Source of the DNA: Candidatus Cryptobacteroides caccocaballi
Lineage (GTDB): Bacteria; Bacteroidota; Bacteroidia; Bacteroidales; UBA932
Length of the DNA stretch: 35,352 nt
Direction: 5' to 3'
Assembly: GCA_018064725.1 (NCBI GenBank)
Contig: JAGHUQ010000154.1
Location: 1-35,352 of the forward strand
Under the pieces are notes generated by a model. The model had not been told where the DNA came from, made no database searches, and was given only the letters and a program-made list of their open reading frames with translations. The position numbers and the translations under genes are program-made. The stretch's first letter is position 1. Each line of letters begins with the position of its first letter. Positions 17,101-24,618 of the stretch are shown in pieces.

Positions 17101-19332
17101 GATGACAGGTTCTATGTTGACGGGGAAATGGCTGAGAACGGCATGTTCATGTCCAAGGCTGGCGTCAACCTGGCGGTGCGCGATATGGCACCTAGGGCGA
17201 TGGGTAAGGTGAATACCATGTCGTCCGGAATCATTGAAGAGGAGGCCTTCGAAATGATGGAGTATGATGGCGGAGATGAACCGGAGGTCGCAGGTGTGCT
17301 CAGGGAGGACTTTGCCAATACCGTCGCATTCGAGCCGTTCCTCCGTCCAGACAAGGACGGGAAGATAAGTTTCGAATTCACTACCTCAGATAAGTTGTCG
17401 ACCTACATTATCAACGTGTTCGCACATGACAAGGATATGAACAGCGCGGTGGTGAGGGAATCATTCAAGGTGACGATCCCTGTCAAGCTTTCGGTGGTTG
17501 AGCCTCAGCTGTTGTATGTGGGTGACAAGTATGTTCTGAAGGCGAATCTCTCGAACTCGAGCGTTCTCCCGGTTGATGGTAAGGTCTCGGCTTATGTCTA
17601 TACGACAGAAAAGCATGAGAATGCAAGTCCTGTAGCCGCAATGTCAAGGGCTGTCAAGGTTGAGGCGAACGGTGCCGCCGGCGTGGAGTTCGAGATAGAT
17701 GTCCCAAAGACGGACATACTGGGCCTCAAGCTTGTCTTCACGGGAAGCGACGGTGCCGGTTCCGTATCGGACGGCCTTTTCGTGACTGTTCCGGTGAAGC
17801 CTGCGTCACAGCTTGTCCGCGAGGCTCATTCTTCGATTCTTCTTGCAGGTCAGGATAGGGCAGCGGTCATCGCAAGGCTGCGTTCTCTCTTTGAGAATGT
17901 TCCTGCTGAGGCTGCTCAGCTCTCTGAAAGAACCATCATGGATCTTGTCCGAGAAGCTGTTCCTGAGAAGATCTCAACTGAATCGAAGGATGTCATTTCA
18001 TTGACCGAGGCTCTCTATGCTTCCGTTATTGCACGAACTCTCGGCATGGAAAGCATTGACGGCGGCATGCTTGAGAAGATACTCGCATGCAGGAATGAGG
18101 ATGGCGGTTTCGGCTGGTTCGAGGGCATGGATTCTTCGCCGATAGTGACTGCTACCGTGCTTGGGCGCGCATCCGCCCTGCATGATAGGGGACTTGATCT
18201 CGGGCTCGAGGCTGATGTTCTCGAGTCGGCGGTCGGCTACCTTGACGCTCAGATGTTCAAGGACAGAAGGAGACCGTCATGGTGCGGTGGAATGAGCGTG
18301 GAGCTGTATCTCCTCGTCCGTGCGCATTATCCTGAGGTCAAGCTTGCGTCAGTACCGAACGCGGATTTCAAGAAGTATGTGAGCCAGTACCTCGTTCCGA
18401 AGAAGGATCGTGGCGCTGCGGGTGCTATCCAGCTGAAGGCGCGCAGAATCCGTACTCTTAGCCTGCTGTGTGCGTCGGAGGATGGACTCAGGCTGGCAAA
18501 GGCTCTCGGCGTGCGCCTGTCTGCGGAGAAAAAGATGCGGAAGTCGCTTGATGCTGATGTCGCATCCCTCATCGAGTATGCTGTGGACCATCGTTCTGGC
18601 GGAAAGTATTTCCCTAATGCAGTGATGCCGTACCGCGGTCTCATGGAGAGCGAGCTCCAGGCCCATGCCCTTCTCTGCGATATATTCCGCGATTTCGGAC
18701 ATGATGACCTTGCTGATGCGATCAGGATATGGATCATGGTGCAGAAGGAGACGCAGCAGTGGGACAGCGACCCTGCATACATGGAGGCTATGTCTTCCGT
18801 GATGGATGGCAGCGATGCGATGAAGGACACCCGCGTGCTGATTCTCTCCGGAGAAAAGGAAATGCCATTCCAGCAGATCAAATCAGCTGGGAATGGCTTC
18901 AAGGTTGAGGTTTCTTATAAGAGAGAGGACGGAAGCGTCCTCAAGTCTGGAGATGTTCTTTCTGTTGGCGACAAGATCGTGTCAGAAGTGAAGATATGGA
19001 ATGAGGAGAACCGCAGCTTCGTGCATCTTACCGTTCCGCGTCCGTCTTCTCTCAGGCCTGAGAACCAACTCTCTGGCATGATGCATTGGTGGCTCAGGCC
19101 GCTCGTCGTCAATGGATGGTATTCATGTACGCCTCAGGGCTACCGAAATGTCAAGGCCGGCATGACGGAATATTACTTTGACTCGTATCCGGAAGAGGAT
19201 ACCACTGTCACAGAGGGTTTCTTTGTAACTCAGGCAGGAGTCTTCACCGCGCCGGTGGCGACTATCGAATGCCTCTACGCTCCGCATTACGTCGCGAATT
19301 GCGAGTATACAGGAGAATTGCAGTCAAGATGA
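14146..19332 (+). CDS. Alpha-2-macroglobulin family protein without thioester
   Basis: A 1728-residue periplasmic protein with an N-terminal signal peptide (hydrophobic residues 5-20, cleavage likely after PVEA). There is no lipobox cysteine. An alpha-helical N-terminal part precedes macroglobulin-type beta domains: the MG2-like LDRTAFKPGETVQYKAVVYS near residue 493, VLPTFDVRF near 592, and the ANG-type segment FTTSDKLSTYIINVFA near 1085. The thioester-containing helical barrel is recognisable by GGFGWFEGMDSS near 1318, but the CxEQ thioester motif is absent. Bacterial homologues are thought to trap proteases or protect the envelope. It starts inside folC with GGAGG eight bases before its ATG, unusual for this phylum and consistent with reinitiation. 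Confidence 0.9.
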   Translation: MGRTYLIAATVLVALALFFFNRPVEAMSDDDDLQLKELWKEYRAAESKDLPQKQLAALDKILKESLSRRIPYDYYVAGENKVQVRRRINWKDVDDAREEFRKAVEDYGLPVMELYYRLQRASGSSVLDYAMEHASELRQSNVTAFSRAWFSTRDGLGSYVGTLVRNDLEFALWACRLNGTHCTEALFAEIGKSYPGYAVLEYLDANQEVNADDRIRALEAHADKYAGKAAAMLSRQQLLKADVKKLSLEKDVAEDWVRSYHAKCQAFEKERKAFSGDERRLADCCVEVRDILDALEVRSARADIKDDTLRICFRNLDKASVELVSRKDGKKVWTSTVENPADRFYLQDETVVILPRIDDGDYDVLVKGKDVNSKSRYSRHTISAAFRQDSRGYAIFAADYKTGEPLDVVDLSFFVDGKETATAKGLAIDGFTPLPDNMVAAIKKANGEGRYRPNYLVCSHVDKADGIYRCSDRLGARYYSMGEERISESTMAHVLLDRTAFKPGETVQYKAVVYSNKGYDYSPIAGKTVAVSLVDAEGKDVKTVKASTNDFGSIAGSFDIPRGLRNGYFTLRVLDGKNYIGDAGLRVDDFVLPTFDVRFEKIERFFLEGDTVRIKAWATSYSGHSLASAKVFAHIGRGYRDSDDELDPVTVAPDGSFELVAKDVKYGYCDVIVKVVDNTGETLEFNTSFFVMRRPSVTVEVENAVEASQQNVVDGDVLTVRASIGNEFGVKTGNNGDAEIIYRILGDKDKLMGVGSLTLGERLEIGIASLPSGRYTLEVEAAAKKADGSVVSDRTSCTFIRISEDETVFDADVESLFRVIEKDDDISLQMASGRGPLWVCVEVFGYGEELLRSEIVKVGGIRGQKGSVVHKHIDYLRSWPDKVVLHVFYFKDGRVGRYSKEISKAAQEVKLPLAVSRFSDVTSPSAKYDVTLATAAGVEAAASIFDAATEVIFPNCWYEVYRMRPSLPYISYNSVCGSSSMGSIYDDRFYVDGEMAENGMFMSKAGVNLAVRDMAPRAMGKVNTMSSGIIEEEAFEMMEYDGGDEPEVAGVLREDFANTVAFEPFLRPDKDGKISFEFTTSDKLSTYIINVFAHDKDMNSAVVRESFKVTIPVKLSVVEPQLLYVGDKYVLKANLSNSSVLPVDGKVSAYVYTTEKHENASPVAAMSRAVKVEANGAAGVEFEIDVPKTDILGLKLVFTGSDGAGSVSDGLFVTVPVKPASQLVREAHSSILLAGQDRAAVIARLRSLFENVPAEAAQLSERTIMDLVREAVPEKISTESKDVISLTEALYASVIARTLGMESIDGGMLEKILACRNEDGGFGWFEGMDSSPIVTATVLGRASALHDRGLDLGLEADVLESAVGYLDAQMFKDRRRPSWCGGMSVELYLLVRAHYPEVKLASVPNADFKKYVSQYLVPKKDRGAAGAIQLKARRIRTLSLLCASEDGLRLAKALGVRLSAEKKMRKSLDADVASLIEYAVDHRSGGKYFPNAVMPYRGLMESELQAHALLCDIFRDFGHDDLADAIRIWIMVQKETQQWDSDPAYMEAMSSVMDGSDAMKDTRVLILSGEKEMPFQQIKSAGNGFKVEVSYKREDGSVLKSGDVLSVGDKIVSEVKIWNEENRSFVHLTVPRPSSLRPENQLSGMMHWWLRPLVVNGWYSCTPQGYRNVKAGMTEYYFDSYPEEDTTVTEGFFVTQAGVFTAPVATIECLYAPHYVANCEYTGELQSR

Positions 19333-19347
19333 TGCTTGTAATCATGG

Positions 19348-20052
19348 CTAAAGGGCTGGTGCCAGGCTTGAACAGATGGTGTCGGCGATAAGCCTGTGAC
19401 CGTTTTCGTTAGGGTGCATTCCATCGGGACAGAGCAGACTTCTGAAGTCTCTTCTGTTGAGGAATGCACTCGTTATATCTATGAACGGCAGTTTCTTGAG
19501 CGCTGCAATCTTGAATACCTCGAGATTGTATATCTCGTGCCAGTTGTAGATATATGAAGGCTGTCCTCCCAGCCATTTCTCCACGTTCTTCTTCTGCCTT
19601 TCGTCCAGGCCGCGCATTACGTTGGCGTAATACTTCTCCGGATCGATAGGCGGCATGGATATGATGACCGGGGTGACGCCTTGGTCAAGAATCTCGTCTA
19701 CGATTTCTATATAGTTGTGTCTGAATGTGTCTATGTCGGTGTTCGGGCTGTGAGGCGCTTCCGGGTCATCTCCTATCTCGTCCCATCGGTAGGCGCTGTC
19801 GTTGCCGCCGAACTTGAGAAGTACATAGTCCGCCTCCTTCACCTGGTCCAGGTGCCTGTCGACAATCTTCTTGCCGGTGGTCACAGTGCTGCCGAATCTG
19901 CTGAAGTTCTCGATCTCCACGCCGAGCCTGCGGCTGCACTCTTCGGTGAAGCTCTCGTCGCTCACCGTATATTTCATATCTGACACGCTCCTGTTCCTGT
20001 CAACGACGACTCCCTTCATTATTGAGTCTCCAAATGCTAGAATCTTCTTCAT
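19348..20052 (-). CDS. SGNH/GDSL-family hydrolase
   Basis: A 234-residue cytoplasmic hydrolase of the SGNH fold. Block I is AFGDSIMKG with the nucleophile Ser (residues 6-14), block III is KFGGNDSAYRW with the oxyanion Asn, and block V is PDGMHPNENGH with the catalytic Asp and His (about 210 and 213). Substrates of the family include acyl esters, lysophospholipids and acetylated sugars; none can be chosen here. No signal peptide is seen. The frame is open upstream to 20085, but I chose the ATG at 20052 because the family fold begins at KKILAFGDS and a promoter box lies at 20083-20090. It ends 15 bases from the convergent macroglobulin stop. Confidence 0.9.
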   Translation of the reverse strand: MKKILAFGDSIMKGVVVDRNRSVSDMKYTVSDESFTEECSRRLGVEIENFSRFGSTVTTGKKIVDRHLDQVKEADYVLLKFGGNDSAYRWDEIGDDPEAPHSPNTDIDTFRHNYIEIVDEILDQGVTPVIISMPPIDPEKYYANVMRGLDERQKKNVEKWLGGQPSYIYNWHEIYNLEVFKIAALKKLPFIDITSAFLNRRDFRSLLCPDGMHPNENGHRLIADTICSSLAPAL

Positions 20053-20082
20053 TTCCTTGTCTTTTCCTTGGTTTCGGTGATG

Positions 20083-20090
20083 CAAAGGTA
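20083..20090 (-). promoter_or_regulatory. -7 promoter box of the SGNH hydrolase gene
   Basis: On the minus strand the sequence is TACCTTTG, a perfect TAnnTTTG, 30 bases before the ATG at 20052. A TTTC (20111-20114) at 20 bases is a one-mismatch -33 element. Confidence 0.55.
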
Positions 20091-20251
20091 GAGGGCGGCT
20101 GCTGGCTGCGGAAACAATCTTTATCGGGGACGGGCGAAAGTGACGAGATTTGGTTTTTTGGGATTAAAGTACCATATTTGGGACGAAAAACGGACTTTTA
20201 TGCACTTGTCACAACGCTGACAGGGATGATTCAAGACTTGATTGGTGACTT
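20086..20251. other. Divergent intergenic region between SGNH hydrolase and second LytTR gene
   Basis: These 166 bases hold the SGNH promoter on the minus strand. On the plus side I see no consensus promoter, only a loose CATATTTG and short GTGAC/GTCAC motifs (20140-20144, 20208-20212, 20245-20249). No small gene was found. Confidence 0.4.
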
Positions 20252-21061
20252 ATGAAGACTCCTGAAGTACCCGGAAGATGGGGCGCGCAGCTGATTTACG
20301 CCTTATTGGTTCCCCTGTTCTTCCTTGCATTCGTGCTCGTGTTCAATCCCTATGACATGTTCACTTTCTATGACATGGGAATGGGGAGGTTCACCCTGAA
20401 CATACTCATGCTCTTCTGCATATCTCTGGTGTGCATGGGCCTCACGAGAACGGCTTTCTATATGGTGATGAGGTTCACCAAGGTGAAGATGTCATGGTTC
20501 TGGTATGTGGTGTGGTGCCTTGCAGAGGTTATGGTCATATCGCAGTTCCATACTCTCTACAGCTCGCTCATGCTTCACACCTGGTATCTGTCGGCCCTCG
20601 ACGACTGCGTGAAGTTCAACTATACGATCCTTGTGTTCCCGTATGTCATAATTACCCTTTCCCTTCTGGTGAATGAGTTGAGAAATGACCAGGCCGGCGG
20701 ATCCGCTTCCGACGAATCCCTTCTCCGCTTCCATGACGAGAATCAGAAGCTAAAGCTTGTCATCGCTGCGCCTGCTGTCCTCTATCTTCAGTCCGAGGAG
20801 AACTATGTGCGCATACACTATCTCGAGTCGGGGAAGCTCAAGAACTATGTGCTCCGCAATTCCATGAAGAGCCTCGAGGACAATCTCGCCGCCCATGGCC
20901 TGGTGCGCTGTCACAGATCCTATGTGATCAATTCCAAGCATGTCAAGGTGCTCAAGAAGGAGGCTGAGGGAGTCATCCTGGCACAGCTGGATGTGGATGG
21001 AACCGCTCAGATTCCTGTATCCAAGAGGTATTATGACCAGATAAGCGCCCTTCTTTCATAA
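20252..21061 (+). CDS. Membrane-anchored LytTR-family transcription regulator (second copy)
   Basis: A 269-residue protein with four hydrophobic helices (about residues 10-32, 48-66, 80-103 and 122-143) and a C-terminal LytTR domain (about 165-269). It shares with the gene at 3391-4248 the order of helices, a W-x-LAEV-x-I motif in helix 3, the core VRCHRSY(V/L)(I/V)N, KHVKVL and a final P(V/I)SK-x-Y. The two are evident paralogues with diverged membrane parts. No kinase or target transporter is adjacent; the neighbours are the divergent SGNH hydrolase and, after tRNA-Val, the acyl operon. Upstream, TGTCA and TGACA (20207-20222) form a short inverted repeat of unknown use. Confidence 0.88.
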   Translation: MKTPEVPGRWGAQLIYALLVPLFFLAFVLVFNPYDMFTFYDMGMGRFTLNILMLFCISLVCMGLTRTAFYMVMRFTKVKMSWFWYVVWCLAEVMVISQFHTLYSSLMLHTWYLSALDDCVKFNYTILVFPYVIITLSLLVNELRNDQAGGSASDESLLRFHDENQKLKLVIAAPAVLYLQSEENYVRIHYLESGKLKNYVLRNSMKSLEDNLAAHGLVRCHRSYVINSKHVKVLKKEAEGVILAQLDVDGTAQIPVSKRYYDQISALLS

Positions 21062-21088
21062 GGATTTTTGATTTTTAGGGCATTTTTA

Positions 21089-21119
21089 TTTGGGGATTAA
21101 AAATATCTGCGTATATTTG
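21089..21119 (+). promoter_or_regulatory. Bacteroidota-type promoter of tRNA-Val
   Basis: TTTG (21089-21092), 19 bases, then TATATTTG (21112-21119): an exact consensus match. The mature tRNA begins 13 bases later. Confidence 0.85.
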
Positions 21120-21131
21120 CAATCCCATTTC

Positions 21132-21206
21132 GGGAGCTTAGCTCAGTTGGTTCAGAGCGTCTGCCTTACAAGCAGAGGGTCGGGGGTTCGACTCCCTCAG
21201 CTCCCA
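21132..21206 (+). tRNA. tRNA-Val (anticodon UAC)
   Basis: A 75-base cloverleaf with acceptor stem GGGAGCT/AGCTCCC, D arm GCTC-AGTTGGTTC-AGAGC, anticodon arm TCTGC-CTTACAA-GCAGA with anticodon TAC, and T arm GGGGG-TTCGACT-CCCTC with one G-U pair. The discriminator is A and CCA is not encoded. It reads GUA/GUG valine codons. Confidence 0.97.
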
Positions 21207-21216
21207 CTCCTTAGAA

Positions 21217-21241
21217 GCCAGTCACATGACTGGCTTTTTTT
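21217..21241 (+). terminator. Intrinsic terminator of tRNA-Val
   Basis: A 7-bp stem GCCAGTC/GACTGGC (21217-21223 with 21228-21234) with a 4-base loop is followed directly by seven T. Confidence 0.9.
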
Positions 21242-21268
21242 ATTGTGTCCTGCTACATGCTTTTTTCG

Positions 21269-21276
21269 TATATTTG
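21269..21276 (+). promoter_or_regulatory. -7 promoter box of the acyl-synthase operon
   Basis: TATATTTG fits TAnnTTTG and lies 23 bases before the ATG at 21300, right after the tRNA-Val terminator. The -33 element (ATTG at 23 bases) is weak. Confidence 0.5.
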
Positions 21277-21299
21277 CACTTATATTCAACTCAGGACGC

Positions 21300-22517
21300 A
21301 TGAAAAGAGTCGTAATAACCGGCATGGGCATCTACTCCTGCCTCGGCAAGACGCTTGACGAGGTGAGGGATTCCCTTTATACAGGAAAATCAGGAATCAT
21401 TCTTGATCCGCTACGTAAGGAGATGGGCTTTCGCTCAGGGCTTACAGCCTTTATCGAGGTCCCGGACCTGAAGAAAGAGCTTTCCCGCAATCAGAGGGTG
21501 TACATGCCAGAGCAGGCAAAGTACGCCTATTGCGCAACCCGTGATGCCCTTTCTTCAGCGGGCATCGACCAGGACTATCTCGATACCCACGACGTCGGAC
21601 TTCTTTACGGAAACGACAGCACGGCGGAACCGGTCTTCAAAGCAGTTAATACGATCATGGAGAAGAAGGATACCACCCTCTGTGGTTCAGGTGCTATTTT
21701 CCAGTCCATGAATTCAACGGTGACCATGAACCTTGGATGTATCTTTAAGCTCAAGGGGATTAATCTGACTGTTTCGGGCGCATGCGCCAGTGGATCTCAC
21801 GCCATAGGTCTTGCTGCCCTGCTTATCCAGAATGGCCTTCAGGAAATGGTCGTGTGTGGAGGTGCTCAGGAGGTGAATCCTGCCTCGGTCGGTTCTTTTG
21901 ACGGTATCTCTGCGTTCTCGACAAGGGAGGATGAGCCTGCTAAGGCGAGCCGCCCTTTCGACCGTGACCGTGATGGACTTGTTCCCGGTGGCGGAGCGGC
22001 GACAGTCATACTGGAGAGCTTTGAATCTGCAGTCAGAAGAGGTGCTCCTATCATCGCCGAAGTGCTTGGGTATGGTTTCTCCAGCAATGGCGACCACATA
22101 TCTTCTCCTAACGTTGAAGGACCGTCAAAGTCTCTGTCAATGGCGATAAGGCGTGCCGGAATTGACATCCGTGAGATAGGATATATAAATGCCCATGCTA
22201 CTTCTACTCATGTCGGAGATGCGAACGAGGCAAAGGCGATCTATAACGTGTTCGGCAATCAGCGCACGGAAGTGACAAGCACGAAAAGCCAGACTGGTCA
22301 CGAGATGTGGATGGCTGGTGCCAGCGAGGTGATATATTCGATACTTATGATGAAAGGAGGATTCATCGCCGGAAACATCAATTTTGAGAATCCGGATGAA
22401 GATTCGGCAAAGCTCCTTATCCCGTCTCATACCATCGAGAAAGGTTTCGATACTTTCCTTTCCAATTCATTCGGTTTCGGAGGTACGAATTCCACTCTGA
22501 TCATCAGGAATCTATAG
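21300..22517 (+). CDS. Beta-ketoacyl-ACP synthase (KAS I/II type)
   Basis: A 405-residue condensing enzyme of the FabB/FabF family that joins an acyl group to malonyl-ACP by decarboxylative condensation. The Cys-His-His active site is intact: Cys162 in SGACASG, His299 in NAHATST and His334 in TGHEMWMAG, with the supporting Lys329. The open frame extends upstream through tRNA-Val, but homology starts at the ATG at 21300 (KRVVITGMGI). It is the first of three genes with no gap, followed by an FAD oxidoreductase and a FabG-like reductase. Similar synthases occur in aryl-polyene/flexirubin-type clusters, which would fit better than housekeeping fabF, normally beside acpP, but this is inference. 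Confidence 0.92.
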   Translation: MKRVVITGMGIYSCLGKTLDEVRDSLYTGKSGIILDPLRKEMGFRSGLTAFIEVPDLKKELSRNQRVYMPEQAKYAYCATRDALSSAGIDQDYLDTHDVGLLYGNDSTAEPVFKAVNTIMEKKDTTLCGSGAIFQSMNSTVTMNLGCIFKLKGINLTVSGACASGSHAIGLAALLIQNGLQEMVVCGGAQEVNPASVGSFDGISAFSTREDEPAKASRPFDRDRDGLVPGGGAATVILESFESAVRRGAPIIAEVLGYGFSSNGDHISSPNVEGPSKSLSMAIRRAGIDIREIGYINAHATSTHVGDANEAKAIYNVFGNQRTEVTSTKSQTGHEMWMAGASEVIYSILMMKGGFIAGNINFENPDEDSAKLLIPSHTIEKGFDTFLSNSFGFGGTNSTLIIRNL

Positions 22518-23828
22518 ATGGAGCATAGCGCTGTAGTCATCGGCAGCGGACTCGGAGGTCTGCAGTGTGGTCACATCCTCTCTCGCAGGGGGTGGAAGGT
22601 GACCGTGCTGGAGCAGCATAGCCGCATCGGAGGCTGTATGCAGTCATTCCGTCGGGGTAATGCTACCTTTGATACGGGACTTCATTTCGTCGGAGGTGCC
22701 GGAGAGGATGGCGGTCTGGAGCTGCTTTTCTCAGAATTCGGGCTTATGGACCTTCCTTGGAAGCGTCTCGATGGCGAAGAAGTGTGCATCGGCGGGCAGA
22801 GCTTTTTCCTTCCCTCTGGCTATGATGCCTATTCGGAGGCTCTCTGCAGCTATTTTCCGGAATCAACATCCGAGATAGCGGACTATCTGGCTCATCTTAG
22901 TCAGGTTGAAAAGCATCATGAGTATATGGATGTCAGTGCATGGAGGTGGCTGTGCGACACAATATCCGACCCCTTGCTCAGAAAGGTGCTGTCCGGGACG
23001 TCGCTCAAGATGGAATTGGACGCAGACAGGCTTCCTCTTTATACCTTCGCGAGGATTAACGATGCCTTCATCAGGGGGGCGTGGCAGCTCCGCGGAGGCG
23101 GTAGTCAGATTGCAGAGAAGCTGGCTCAGGATATCCGGAACATGGGCGGAGAGGTCCTTTCCGGCAAGAAAGTCGTCGCCTTGGAAAGCATCGATGGTGC
23201 GGTGTCAGCCGTGATCGCTGAGGATGGCAGCCGCTATTGCCCGGAGGTCGTCATTTCCGATATCCATCCGTCATGTCTGCTTGCGATGACCGATAAGGTA
23301 AGGAAAATATATAAGGACAGGGTGTCCGGACTTGACAATACCAAAGGCTTGTCAACGGTAAACATACGGCTTCGTGAATATGCCCCTTCAGGCGAGAATC
23401 GCAGCATATATGTGCACGGGGCGGATGTCGACCTGTGGCGTCCTCGTGCCGATGTGCTGGAGACCGTGGGAATCAGTTTCGGAGAAGGGACTGTGGATCT
23501 CATGACCAGGACATGTTTCGGTGACGCGGATGAACTGGCTGGACGCTGCATTGATTTCGTATCGTGCAGGCTTCCATGGCTGAGGGATGCTGTCGATGAG
23601 TACTTCGTCAGCACTCCGCGCACCTATGAGAGATATACTGGTACTCCGGAAGGTTCGGCTTATGGCATTGTCCGTGACTGCAATGATATGATGAGGACGT
23701 CACTTTCGGTCAGGACTCCGTTGAAGAATTTGTATCTCACTGGCCAGAACGTCGGAATACACGGTGTGCTGGGTGTGACAAAGTCCTCTTATCGTACATG
23801 TGAAGAAATATTAGGAAAGAAAATATGA
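22518..23828 (+). CDS. FAD-dependent oxidoreductase, phytoene desaturase / retinol saturase-like
   Basis: A 436-residue flavoprotein. The dinucleotide-binding motif VIGSGLGGLQCG starts at residue 7, followed by the ADP-ribose-binding VLEQHSRIGGCMQSF and a FDTGLHFVGG segment typical of the CrtI/RetSat-type NAD(P)/FAD oxidoreductases. The C-terminal FAD-contact motif is NLYLTGQNVGIHGVLGV. Such enzymes add or remove double bonds in polyenes or isoprenoids. Its ATG follows the synthase TAG with no base between, and its own stop overlaps the next ATG by an ATGA junction, so translation of the three genes should be coupled. No carotenoid genes (phytoene synthase, cyclase) are present, so a lipid or polyene substrate is more likely than carotenoid. 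Confidence 0.88.
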   Translation: MEHSAVVIGSGLGGLQCGHILSRRGWKVTVLEQHSRIGGCMQSFRRGNATFDTGLHFVGGAGEDGGLELLFSEFGLMDLPWKRLDGEEVCIGGQSFFLPSGYDAYSEALCSYFPESTSEIADYLAHLSQVEKHHEYMDVSAWRWLCDTISDPLLRKVLSGTSLKMELDADRLPLYTFARINDAFIRGAWQLRGGGSQIAEKLAQDIRNMGGEVLSGKKVVALESIDGAVSAVIAEDGSRYCPEVVISDIHPSCLLAMTDKVRKIYKDRVSGLDNTKGLSTVNIRLREYAPSGENRSIYVHGADVDLWRPRADVLETVGISFGEGTVDLMTRTCFGDADELAGRCIDFVSCRLPWLRDAVDEYFVSTPRTYERYTGTPEGSAYGIVRDCNDMMRTSLSVRTPLKNLYLTGQNVGIHGVLGVTKSSYRTCEEILGKKI

Positions 23829-24553
23829 AATACGCATTGGTAACAGGAGGTAGCCGCGGAATCGGACGTGCGGTGAGCCTCAAGCTTGCATCTATGGGCT
23901 ATACTGTCCTTGTCAATTATGTCTCCAACGAGGCGAAGGCTCAGGAAACCATAGATCAGATCAAGGCTGAGGGCGGAGATGCCGTGCTCATGAAATTTGA
24001 CGTGTCGGATGCGGAGCAGACGCGTGAGGCTATAAGCGCGTGGCAGCAGGAACATCCCGAAGATTATATCGAGGTTGTCGTGAACAATGCCGGAATCCGC
24101 AGGGACAATCTCATCGTGTGGATGTCTCCGGAGGATTGGGGTAGTGTGATCAACACCAATCTCGGCGGCTTCTATAACGTCACTTCCCTTCTTATCAAGC
24201 CTATGCTCTTGCATAGGTTCGGACGCGTGATCAACATGGCTTCTCTGTCTGGTCTCAAGGGTATGACCGGCCAGACCAACTATTCTGCGGCCAAGGGCGG
24301 TCTCATTGCTGCCACAAAGGCTCTTGCACAGGAAGTGGCGCGTAAGGGAATAACCGTAAACGCTGTCGCTCCTGGATTCGTAAGGACGGATATGGTGGAG
24401 GGCCTGGACGAGGCGGAACTCAGGAAGCTGATCCCAATGAACCGTTTCGGCGAGCCGGAAGAGGTTGCGAACCTTGTCGGATTCCTTGCTTCCAAGGAGT
24501 CTTCATACATCACCGGTGAGTGCATTTCCATCAATGGCGGTCTATACAGCTAG
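23825..24553 (+). CDS. 3-oxoacyl-ACP reductase (FabG-like SDR)
   Basis: A 242-residue short-chain dehydrogenase/reductase with cofactor motif VTGGSRGIGRA (residues 6-16), the NNAGI motif, and the catalytic triad Ser140, Tyr153 and Lys157 (YSAAKGG). The length and the end motif (ECISINGG) match FabG. Arginine in the SRGIGRA loop fits NADPH use. It would reduce the 3-ketoacyl product of the synthase two genes upstream. It overlaps the FAD oxidoreductase by four bases (ATGA). Housekeeping FabG is also possible, but the operon suggests a dedicated reductase. Confidence 0.92.
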   Translation: MKYALVTGGSRGIGRAVSLKLASMGYTVLVNYVSNEAKAQETIDQIKAEGGDAVLMKFDVSDAEQTREAISAWQQEHPEDYIEVVVNNAGIRRDNLIVWMSPEDWGSVINTNLGGFYNVTSLLIKPMLLHRFGRVINMASLSGLKGMTGQTNYSAAKGGLIAATKALAQEVARKGITVNAVAPGFVRTDMVEGLDEAELRKLIPMNRFGEPEEVANLVGFLASKESSYITGECISINGGLYS

Positions 24554-24574
24554 ACTTAGATCGACATATAATAA

Positions 24575-24606
24575 AAGGGCTGACCGCTTGGTCAGCCCTT
24601 ATTATT
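24575..24606. terminator. Bidirectional terminator between the acyl operon and the GH43 gene
   Basis: A perfect 11-bp stem (24575-24585 with 24590-24600, AAGGGCTGACC and its complement) with a GCTT loop is flanked by A-rich and T-rich sequence on its two sides. It lies between two convergent stops. Confidence 0.85.
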
Positions 24607-24618
24607 GTGTAACACGAA

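Noticed and set aside
14146..19332. Thioester-active macroglobulin or lipoprotein
   Set aside because: No CxEQ motif is present in the helical barrel region and there is no Cys at the end of the signal peptide.
21090..21299. N-terminal extension of the ketoacyl synthase frame
   Set aside because: It runs through tRNA-Val and its terminator; the family start (KRVVITGMGI) follows the ATG at 21300.
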